Source: Verrucomicrobiota bacterium (lineage in GTDB: Bacteria; Verrucomicrobiota; Verrucomicrobiia; Limisphaerales; JAEYXS01). From it: 9,976 bases of DNA. Below the pieces are notes generated by a model, which was not told the origin of the DNA, did not search any database, and worked only from the letters and a program-made list of their open reading frames with translations. How positions within the stretch are numbered: the stretch's first letter is position 1; every line of letters begins with the position of its first letter. This document shows positions 1 through 5,067 of the stretch, piece by piece. The stretch covers positions 1 to 9,976 of the forward strand of contig JAJNBN010000178.1 in NCBI GenBank assembly GCA_021156225.1, in the 5' to 3' direction. The translations under genes were made by a program, and so were the position numbers.

Positions 1-2
1 AG

Positions 3-599
3 GCCTTCTATCCGAACTGGGACGCGGATTACGCCGAAGAGATGCGGCGGCAATTCGGACTTAATGCATCCGCGAGGATCAAGACCCTTTCCAAAGGCCA
101 GCGCGCCAAGGCGGGCCTGCTCATCGCGCAAGCCCATCGGCCAGACCTTCTTCTGCTTGATGAACCTAGTTCCGGCCTCGATCCGGTGGTGCGTAAAGAC
201 ATCATGGAGGCAGTGATCAGAACGGTGGCTGATGAAGGCCGCACCGTTTTCTTTTCCTCGCATCTGCTCGATGAGATCGAGCGGGTATCAGATTACATTG
301 CAATGATCCAGCGTGGGAAGCTGGTCATGTCAGGCTCGTTGGACGATATCAAATCGCAACATCGCCGCCTCACCTTCCGCTTTGATTCTCCGCAAGCCAG
401 CGCTCCGGCCATCCCGGGAGCCTTGTCCGTCTCCGGGAGGGGCAGGGAATGGAGCATCACCTGTGGTGCGCGCACTCAAATGCCCGAGATCGCGGCTGGC
501 CTCCACGCGTCAATCGTCGAAGAAGCGCCGCTCACGCTTAATGAGATCTTCGTGGCACATGCGGCGGCCTCGGCGGATCAAAAAACTGTCGCAGCGTAA
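3..599 (+). CDS. ABC transporter ATP-binding protein, YtrB/CcmA-like (5' partial)
   Basis: This is the nucleotide-binding subunit of an ABC transporter, expected on the cytoplasmic face of the membrane where it hydrolyses ATP for the permease encoded next. The gene enters from outside the window, so the Walker A loop is not visible; 198 codons are seen. The ABC signature reads LSKGQRAK (from nt 87), Walker B reads LLLLDEP (nt 147-167) with the catalytic Glu, followed by a D-loop SSGLDP, and the H-loop His is at nt 261-263 in SSHLLDE. The opening residues AFYPNWDADYAEEM resemble the Q-loop-downstream region of YtrB-type exporters, which often sit behind a GntR/YtrA regulator; that neighbour would lie upstream of the window. 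The last ~80 residues are a variable C-terminal extension. The stop is separated from the permease ATG by a single base. The class is certain, the substrate unknown. Confidence 0.93.
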   Translation, partial: AFYPNWDADYAEEMRRQFGLNASARIKTLSKGQRAKAGLLIAQAHRPDLLLLDEPSSGLDPVVRKDIMEAVIRTVADEGRTVFFSSHLLDEIERVSDYIAMIQRGKLVMSGSLDDIKSQHRRLTFRFDSPQASAPAIPGALSVSGRGREWSITCGARTQMPEIAAGLHASIVEEAPLTLNEIFVAHAAASADQKTVAA

Positions 600-600
600 T

Positions 601-2307
601 ATGGCGAGCCGAATTGGCATGCTGATTTGGGAGTTATGGATGCGCAACCGAAAGGCGGCTGGCGCGGCGATCGGCCTTACCCTCTGCGGCCTGCTTCTCA
701 ATACCCTGCTGAGTGCGGTAGATGAAACGACGGCAGCACGCGAACGGCGTCTGACTATCGAAGTCATGTTGATGTTCGCTTCGGTGATTCTGTTGTTCGC
801 GGTCTTTAATTATACGGAATTCAATCCGCAAAAGGAGTGGACCGGATTTCCCTACCGGCTCTTTACGCTGCCAGTTCCCACCTTCGTCCTGTTCTCGCTG
901 CCGCTGCTGCTTGGTCTTGCCGCAGTGGAATCGCTTTTTTGGTTCTGGGTCAAATTTGTCTTCGCAGAAGGCGAAGTTCCCAGGCCGGGCTGGATCGCAA
1001 CCCTGCTGGGGACGTTCATGCTCTGCTATCAATTGATTCTCTGGAGTCTGGCCGGTTATAAAATCCTGCGTTTGATTCTCCTCGGCCTGGTGGGTGTCGG
1101 CTTTATCGGCATCGGCTTTCTCCCGGGCTTCGCTGACATAAATTCCTCCAGTCTCTTTTCGGAGAAAAGGCTCACTTTGCTGCTGCTCCTTGTCGCCGTA
1201 TGTGTCTTTTTTTCTGCCTGGATGTGTGTGGCCCAGCAAAGGGCCGGCGGTGGACGTCGTCGAGACTGGTTCTTCCTTTTCATCGACGCGCTCGCAGACA
1301 TCCTGCCCCGTCGGCGCACTCCGTTCAAATCGCCCGCTCAAGCGCATTTCTGGCTCGAGTGGCGACGCAACGGTTATCTTTTACCTTTTAGCGTGGGAGC
1401 TTTGCTGCTCACGGTCATCATCCCTCTCTCCTGGAAAACACGTGCGGATCCCCAATTAACATTGTGGATTTTAGCGTGGACCCTCGCTGCACCCATGGTT
1501 CTCGCGGTCCCGATAGGGAAGGGATTCTCAAAGCCGGATTTCTGGTCCGGTGATTTGACGCTTCCTGCTTTCATTTCCGTCCGTCCGATTGCCACGGGCG
1601 AGACGATTGTCGTAAAGTTAAAAGTCGCCGCGCTGAGTACGCTGTTCTCTTGGTCCATGGTTTTGATCTTTCTCTCCATCTGGCTTCCGGGTTGGGCAGA
1701 CCTCTCATCCCTCACGATGATCCGCGTGGCCTTCTGGATGGTGCACGACCATTCGGTGCTGCCACAATTCTTGATGGCGGCCCTTTTGCTCGTGGCCGCT
1801 GCTCTCCTGACTTGGAAATTTCTTGTGAGCGGTCTCTGGATCGGCCTTTCCGGCAGTAAAAAACTTTTTCTCGGGTCCGCGGCGGCGTACAGCCTATTGG
1901 TATTCGGTGGCATGATCGGTTTCGCCATCCTTGCCCATTATGACCGCTTTTTTCAGGCCTGGCTGCGGGCGGATTCCAACCAACTGCTTTCCCTCCTCAA
2001 CACCTGCGTGGCCGTCGCGGTGATCGGAAAATTTTGGCTCGCAGCGCGTTCCTGGCGGTCTGTTCAAAGACAAAGAACCCACCGGTATCTCGTCGGGTGG
2101 CTGACGGTTGCATTTTTAGGGATCGTTCTGATCCATCTCTTGTGGGCCGATGGTATGCTCACGCTAGCGCTGATGGCACTCCTAGATTTTCCTCCGTTGG
2201 ATCCGATCCGTCTCCGCAATTTCATGATCCTCGCTGTGCTGCTCTTGATTCCGCTCGCCCGGCTGGGACTGGCACGTTCATCCCTCGCCTCTAATCGACA
2301 TGGATAA
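601..2307 (+). CDS. ABC-2-like transporter permease, multi-spanning membrane protein
   Basis: A 568-residue, very hydrophobic protein that most likely forms the membrane channel partner of the ATPase encoded just upstream. I count roughly twelve to fourteen candidate membrane helices (for example near residues 20-38, 90-115, 130-150, 153-173, 190-208, 258-276, 287-305, 345-365, 390-410 and 425-447), split by an Arg-rich cytoplasmic loop around residues 215-240 (GGGRRRDW). The reading frame stays open upstream to about nt 313 but that part overlaps the ATPase gene out of frame, so the ATG at 601 (MASRIGMLIWELW) is preferred. No clear Shine-Dalgarno site precedes it, which suggests translation coupled to the ATPase. 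It is about twice the size of a minimal ABC-2 permease, as in YtrC/D-like or ABC-2 fusion proteins. The family is inferred from context and hydropathy, not from a catalytic motif. Its end overlaps the hydrolase start by 8 nt. Confidence 0.82.
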   Translation: MASRIGMLIWELWMRNRKAAGAAIGLTLCGLLLNTLLSAVDETTAARERRLTIEVMLMFASVILLFAVFNYTEFNPQKEWTGFPYRLFTLPVPTFVLFSLPLLLGLAAVESLFWFWVKFVFAEGEVPRPGWIATLLGTFMLCYQLILWSLAGYKILRLILLGLVGVGFIGIGFLPGFADINSSSLFSEKRLTLLLLLVAVCVFFSAWMCVAQQRAGGGRRRDWFFLFIDALADILPRRRTPFKSPAQAHFWLEWRRNGYLLPFSVGALLLTVIIPLSWKTRADPQLTLWILAWTLAAPMVLAVPIGKGFSKPDFWSGDLTLPAFISVRPIATGETIVVKLKVAALSTLFSWSMVLIFLSIWLPGWADLSSLTMIRVAFWMVHDHSVLPQFLMAALLLVAAALLTWKFLVSGLWIGLSGSKKLFLGSAAAYSLLVFGGMIGFAILAHYDRFFQAWLRADSNQLLSLLNTCVAVAVIGKFWLAARSWRSVQRQRTHRYLVGWLTVAFLGIVLIHLLWADGMLTLALMALLDFPPLDPIRLRNFMILAVLLLIPLARLGLARSSLASNRHG

Positions 2308-3067
2308 CCCCATCAGATCGAAACATGGACGCGTTCTAAACGGATCTCTCGTCGTTTTCGCGATCCTTGGAACGTGCGTCGCGATAGTCCTCGCGCTTGG
2401 CGGGGAATCTTACATACGTCTTCCGGTAAAGGGCGCGAACTTGCGCGCCAAGGTTAGCGGCGGCGGGGAGCCCGTCATTGTTTTCGAAGCAGGTGCTGGC
2501 GGTCCCTTGGAGTCATGGATCAAGGTGCAACCGGCAGTCAGCGTATTCGCTAGGACATTCTCCTATGATCGCGCCGGGAACGGCCTTTCGACAAAAAGTT
2601 CTTCGCCACGCGAAGGGAGGAACATCGCCGCTGAACTGCATGCGGCTCTGGAGAAAGCGGGTCTTTTACCTCCTTATATCCTTGTCGGACATTCTCTGGG
2701 TGGACCGTACATCCGCGTCTTTGCTGGGCTCTACCCAAATGAAATTGCGGGACTGGTTCTCGTGGACCCAACACAGGAGGACTTGATTGCTTGGGCCGAA
2801 GCCCGGGACCCGAAGTCAAGGCATGCGAACCGAAATCGTCCTGACAACGAGATCGATTGCGCACCGGCCACCTTCGTCCAGGCGAATGAAAGTCCGCTTC
2901 CGAACGTTCCGATCTTCCTGATCAGCGGGCAAGGGCCGAAGGTCATCCCTTCGTTTGTGAGTGGTGACTTCCAACAGGAATTGTTGAAGGATCAAAGCGA
3001 GAGTTATCCTGCCAAGCTGGCATTCTATCAGCAATGGCTGCAGCCCTCCAAAACCTTAGTGCCGTGA
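2300..3067 (+). CDS. Alpha/beta hydrolase, membrane-anchored, C-terminally truncated
   Basis: A 255-residue alpha/beta-hydrolase-fold protein. One hydrophobic helix at residues 14-34 suggests an inner-membrane anchor or uncleaved signal with the enzyme domain outside. The fold is shown by the strand VIVFEAGAGG (residues 59-68, oxyanion region), FSYDRAGNGLS (87-97), the nucleophile elbow VGHSLGG with Ser132, and VLVDPT with the likely acid Asp156. Such proteins normally run about 290-320 residues and end with a GxGH-type segment carrying the catalytic His. Here the frame stops at KTLVP, right where that segment should begin, and the other two frames downstream do not supply it. The gene is therefore either a truncated remnant or a non-classical hydrolase. 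The start overlaps the permease stop by 8 nt, so it was or is co-translated with the transporter. A tRNA gene begins 93 nt downstream, facing it. Substrate unknown. Confidence 0.85.
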   Translation: MDNPIRSKHGRVLNGSLVVFAILGTCVAIVLALGGESYIRLPVKGANLRAKVSGGGEPVIVFEAGAGGPLESWIKVQPAVSVFARTFSYDRAGNGLSTKSSSPREGRNIAAELHAALEKAGLLPPYILVGHSLGGPYIRVFAGLYPNEIAGLVLVDPTQEDLIAWAEARDPKSRHANRNRPDNEIDCAPATFVQANESPLPNVPIFLISGQGPKVIPSFVSGDFQQELLKDQSESYPAKLAFYQQWLQPSKTLVP

Positions 3068-3160
3068 ACCTGTGCGCTAAGGGGTTAATGGAAGTCATGG
3101 TCGTGATGAGAAAGCACAGAAAGAGGGATGGCTTTAAGGAAAATTGGGGGAGAAGGAAGC

Positions 3161-3235
3161 TGGAGCCAGTTGTCGGGCTTGAACCGACGACCTGCTCATT
3201 ACGAATGAGCTGCTCTACCACTGAGCTAAACTGGC
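3161..3235 (-). tRNA. tRNA-Thr (anticodon CGT), CCA encoded
   Basis: Read on the minus strand the 75 nt fold into a complete cloverleaf. The acceptor stem GCCAGTT/AACTGGC has seven perfect pairs; the D stem is GCTC/GAGC; the anticodon stem GCTCA/TGAGC encloses loop TTCGTAA with anticodon CGT; the T stem GTCGG/CCGAC closes loop TTCAAGC. The discriminator is T and the CCA end is encoded. The 3' end points toward the truncated hydrolase gene. Confidence 0.95.
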
Positions 3236-3251
3236 GTCCACTAGCCATCTA

Positions 3252-3281
3252 GAGATAGCGGTGCTCATACCATCGGTGCAA
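3252..3281 (-). promoter_or_regulatory. Possible sigma70-type promoter of tRNA-Thr
   Basis: On the minus strand, TTGCAC (3276-3281) and TATCTC (3252-3257) are separated by 18 nt and lie 16 nt before the tRNA 5' end. Both boxes match the consensus only partly, so this is a candidate based mainly on position. Confidence 0.3.
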
Positions 3282-3664
3282 GCGATTTTTCTCAGAGATG
3301 CAACGATTTTCCCGTTCAAGCCGGGATCATTAGATAGTAGGGCTGTCTCGCAAGGAGACACATTTGGACAGTGGTGGTGCAAACCTGTCGTCCAAGTTGC
3401 AAATCCCGCCGGATAAAGGGGTTGGCATCATCAATGCTTAGAGAGGTATGCTTGCTGGTCGATCAAACAGGCTGGCAGGGCAAACACACATGAAATCCAA
3501 GCATCTGTTACTCAAGGTGGACCGCCCGATGGCAGCGTCTGCTGAAGAGAAGCGGGCGCCGGTTTTGCTGAATCTACTGCGTATGCGGAGTGATTTTGCG
3601 CGCCGGCAACAGATGACTGGCACCTGGATGAGCAACTCAAACACCGTTTCTTCACATTCGTCAT
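3282..3664. other. Intergenic region without a convincing gene
   Basis: No gene is supported between the tRNA-Thr promoter region and the Sel1-repeat gene. A small hairpin is present: TGTCTC (3344-3349), loop GCAAG, GAGACA (3355-3360); it lacks a T run and is unlikely to be a terminator. A plus-strand frame of 79 codons (3448-3687) has no visible ribosome binding site, no recognisable motif, and runs out of frame 23 nt into the Sel1 gene, so it is not called. The region may hold the promoter of the Sel1 gene, but I could not place its boxes. Confidence 0.4.
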
Positions 3665-3955
3665 ATGGCCTGGTTCAATCTATTTAAGAAGTCAGATTCC
3701 ATGCATGGGGTCGCTGCGGAAATTCCGGCCGATTCCGAAGGGCAATACCAGCTCGGATTCCGCTATGCCTCCGGTCGCGGGGTGCCAAAAAACATGGTTA
3801 TGGCTTATAAATGGCTAAGCATGGCCGCCGCGCAAAACCACGAACAGGCGATCGAATTGAAGAATATGATCTCGGAACGGATGACGCCCGACCAGATCAG
3901 TGAAGCCGAACGCCTCGCGACAGCACATGTGCCCCAACGGGAAGTGGCGTATTAA
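3665..3955 (+). CDS. Small Sel1-like repeat protein
   Basis: A 96-residue protein with one Sel1-like (SLR, TPR-related) helical repeat at about residues 25-61. The diagnostic pattern is visible: YQLGFRYASGRGVPKNMVMA (residues 28-47) followed by YKWLSMAAAQNHEQA, matching the family spacing LG..Y..G.GV..d...A..W...AA..g...A. The tail RMTPDQISEAERLA (72-85) is the capping helix often seen at the end of Sel1 proteins. Such repeats mediate protein-protein contacts; no enzyme activity is expected. There is no signal peptide, so it is probably cytoplasmic, although the N-terminus MAWFNLFKKS could associate with the membrane. The ATG at 3665 is the only usual start codon after an in-frame stop at 3629-3631; no Shine-Dalgarno site is visible. 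It lies just upstream of the initiator tRNA, and its partner is not evident. Confidence 0.8.
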   Translation: MAWFNLFKKSDSMHGVAAEIPADSEGQYQLGFRYASGRGVPKNMVMAYKWLSMAAAQNHEQAIELKNMISERMTPDQISEAERLATAHVPQREVAY

Positions 3956-3984
3956 GAGGTAAAAGCGAATTTTTGCAAAAAGGC

Positions 3985-4013
3985 TTGCTCCGGGTTAAGC
4001 TACTACCTATTGT
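3985..4013 (+). promoter_or_regulatory. Probable promoter of initiator tRNA-Met
   Basis: TTGCTC (3985-3990) and TATTGT (4008-4013) are 17 nt apart and end 13 nt before the mature tRNA. A GC-rich stretch GCGCGTC follows the -10 box, as is common for stringently controlled stable-RNA promoters, and an A/T-rich stretch (3960-3980) precedes the -35 box like an UP element. Confidence 0.5.
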
Positions 4014-4026
4014 GCGCGTCCTTAAC

Positions 4027-4079
<53 letters not shown>

Positions 4080-4103
<24 letters not shown>

Positions 4104-4152
4104 ATTTAGTCCCTCAGATGCAAATCTGAGGGATTTTTTGCGTCGGGATCTA
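4080..4152 (+). repeat. tRNA-fMet tail repeat, copy 1 (in the functional tRNA)
   Basis: Contains the T arm, acceptor 3' strand, CCA and terminator of the initiator tRNA plus 13 nt beyond the T run. It matches 4441-4513 at 72 of 73 positions; the only difference is A4123 versus G4484, in the loop of the terminator hairpin. After this block similarity continues loosely through GAGATGAAG, the start of the GIY-YIG gene. Confidence 0.9.
4110..4139 (+). terminator. Rho-independent terminator of tRNA-fMet
   Basis: A perfect 10-bp stem, TCCCTCAGAT (4110-4119) with ATCTGAGGGA (4124-4133), closes a GCAA tetraloop and is followed by six T. It begins 7 nt after the tRNA CCA. Confidence 0.9.
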
Positions 4153-4160
4153 GACTGGAG

Positions 4161-4421
4161 ATGAAGTATCAAGTTTATGTGATCCAGAATGCGGAAGGCC
4201 GGTTTTACATCGGACTTTCGGAGGATGTGGCGCAGCGGTTGTCGGATCACAACAGGGGTGTGTCGAAGTGGACGAAGAGTCGGGGGCCTTGGCGGTTGGT
4301 TTGGAACAGCGAAGCGATGACGGTCGGCGAAGCTAAGAAACTGGAGAGCTTGCTGAAGAAACAGAAAGGCGGCGATGGGTTCTACCGTATGATCGGCTTG
4401 AGGCGGAGTGCAGGCTCATAA
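4161..4421 (+). CDS. Small GIY-YIG domain nuclease-like protein
   Basis: An 86-residue single-domain GIY-YIG protein, a fold used by UvrC, homing endonucleases and YhbQ/UPF0213-type proteins to cut DNA. The two core strands are YVIQ (residues 6-9) and FYIGLS (15-20), about 10 residues apart. The likely catalytic Arg is R26 in VAQRLSDHN, and the likely metal-binding Glu is E62 in AKKLESLLK; GPWRLVW (42-48) matches the conserved central strand. No separate DNA-binding domain is present. The ATG at 4161 follows the tRNA terminator; the preceding GGAG is too close to be a normal ribosome site, so initiation looks weak. The last codons GCA-GGC-TCA-TAA are read from a copied piece of tRNA-fMet anticodon arm, so the C-terminus and stop are tRNA-derived. 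Flanked by tRNA-tail copies, it is probably the gene of a small insertion unit. Fold confident; role inferred. Confidence 0.85.
   Translation: MKYQVYVIQNAEGRFYIGLSEDVAQRLSDHNRGVSKWTKSRGPWRLVWNSEAMTVGEAKKLESLLKKQKGGDGFYRMIGLRRSAGS
4411..4421 (+). repeat. tRNA-fMet anticodon-arm fragment, left end of copy 2
   Basis: CAGGCTCATAA is identical to the anticodon arm of the intact tRNA (4055-4065). It forms the last codons and the stop of the GIY-YIG gene, and is a candidate core attachment or crossover site. Confidence 0.7.
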
Positions 4422-4436
4422 TCCCGCATGCGGGAT
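4421..4436. repeat. 16-nt perfect palindrome in tRNA copy 2
   Basis: ATCCCGCATGCGGGAT is its own reverse complement. It replaces the 3' anticodon strand and variable loop that the intact tRNA has at this point, making copy 2 five bases longer than copy 1 and destroying the cloverleaf. It lacks a T run, so it is not a terminator. Confidence 0.85.
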
Positions 4437-4440
4437 CCAA

Positions 4441-4513
4441 GTTCAAATCCTAGCCCCGCAACCAATTTAGTCCCTCAGATGCAGATCTGAGGGATTTTTT
4501 GCGTCGGGATCTA
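4441..4513 (+). repeat. tRNA-fMet tail repeat, copy 2 (non-functional)
   Basis: Matches 4080-4152 at 72 of 73 positions and keeps the acceptor 3' strand, CCA and terminator. The 5' half of a tRNA is missing and the 5' T-stem strand is wrong (CCAA instead of CTAGG), so it cannot be a working tRNA. It probably marks the former 3' end of the tRNA gene before an insertion. Confidence 0.9.
4471..4500 (+). terminator. Copied terminator behind the GIY-YIG gene
   Basis: The same 10-bp stem as at the intact tRNA (4471-4480 with 4485-4494), loop GCAG, then six T. By position it should now end the GIY-YIG transcript. Confidence 0.85.
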
Positions 4514-4520
4514 AATAGAG

Positions 4521-4607
4521 ATGAAGCCCTTGGAAGATGGAAGTGGTGTTAAGGTCGAAGAGCGTGCAAACTCAAATGAAATAAGCGGGATAAGCTCTAA
4601 TGACTAA
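4521..4607 (+). CDS. Possible 28-residue peptide after tRNA tail copy 2
   Basis: The ATGAAG start lies in the same position relative to the tRNA-tail repeat as the start of the GIY-YIG gene after copy 1 (GAGATGAAG in both). The frame then encodes 28 residues (MKPLEDGSGVKVEE...) with no resemblance to GIY-YIG. Its stop overlaps the start of the next gene by 8 nt, which would suit translational coupling. No ribosome site or family is recognised; it may be only the footprint of a lost gene. Confidence 0.2.
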   Translation: MKPLEDGSGVKVEERANSNEISGISSND

Positions 4608-4911
4608 AGACAAGGCCATATCGATAGCCAAGGGCTATCTGATTGCGGACGGAAGAAGGGACAATTGTGATGGAAATATCAAGGCCCTCTTTATTGATAA
4701 GATGGCGCTTTTGAACAGCTACGTGAAATCGGAAGTGGCAACGGGCGCTCCCAGTCGTGAGCTTTTGCTCGTGAGGGAAAGGGAGATCGCCGAGCATGAG
4801 GATCATTGGGAGGTTTTCATAGACCATTCGTACGGCACGATGATCGCGAGCACGATCTTCTTGATGGTCTTCATCAAAGACGGAAGGGTGGAAGAGGCGG
4901 GATATGTTTGA
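4600..4911 (+). CDS. Hypothetical small protein between tRNA tail copies 2 and 3
   Basis: A 103-residue protein I do not recognise. The start region TKDKAISIAKGYLIADG (residues 2-18) looks like the opening helix of small alpha+beta domains, and the end has alternating strands: WEVFID (about 69-74), STIFLMVFI (84-92), KDGRVEEAGYV (93-103). This layout faintly recalls PepSY-like or NTF2-fold immunity-type small proteins, but no signature residue allows a claim. There is no signal peptide or membrane helix. The ATG at 4600 overlaps the end of a possible 28-codon frame; a weak GGGATAAG lies upstream. It sits between two copies of the tRNA-fMet tail, in the position the GIY-YIG gene holds in the first unit, so it may be cargo of an older insertion. 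No terminator of its own is visible on this strand. Confidence 0.6.
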   Translation: MTKDKAISIAKGYLIADGRRDNCDGNIKALFIDKMALLNSYVKSEVATGAPSRELLLVREREIAEHEDHWEVFIDHSYGTMIASTIFLMVFIKDGRVEEAGYV

Positions 4912-4967
4912 AGATTGACACGGCGGTCGCGGAGAAATTTACAGATGCTTGATTGTGGCAGGCATCA

Positions 4968-5008
4968 AAATCCTAGCCGCTCAACTACCTTAGTCTCTCA
5001 GATGCAGA
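4968..5008 (+). repeat. tRNA-fMet tail repeat, copy 3 (decayed)
   Basis: Aligned without gaps to 4445-4485, it matches 35 of 41 positions, covering the T-stem 3' strand, acceptor strand, CCA region and the left arm of the terminator. A preceding CAGGC (4959-4963) may be what remains of the anticodon stem. The right arm and T run are gone. It is probably the oldest displaced tRNA end. Confidence 0.7.
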
Positions 5009-5015
5009 AATTAGA

Positions 5016-5043
5016 AGGCCCCAGACTCTTGTGTCTGGGGCCT
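5016..5043 (-). terminator. Hairpin terminator of the catalase gene
   Basis: An 11-bp perfect GC-rich stem (5016-5026 with 5033-5043) around a 6-nt loop lies 24 nt beyond the catalase stop. On the minus strand it is followed by a modest T-rich stretch (TCTAATTTC); on the plus strand no T run follows, so it is assigned to the catalase. Confidence 0.7.
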
Positions 5044-5067
5044 CTGGCAATAATCTGAAGAATACAG

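Noticed and set aside
634..1347. 237-codon minus-strand frame within the permease
   Set aside because: Highly charged, Gln-rich low-complexity peptide typical of the antisense of a membrane-protein gene.
2943..3252. Open frames across tRNA-Thr on both strands (e.g. peptides containing VVGLEPTTCSLRMSCSTTEL and SSVVEQLIRNEQVVGSSPT)
   Set aside because: These are translations of the tRNA gene, a well-known source of spurious protein entries.
3341..3420. Sequence GTTGCAAATCCCGCCGG resembling a tRNA T arm
   Set aside because: No matching acceptor, D or anticodon arms could be folded around it; chance similarity.
3448..3687. 79-codon plus-strand frame before the Sel1 gene
   Set aside because: No ribosome binding site or motif, unremarkable composition, and it overlaps the Sel1 gene out of frame.
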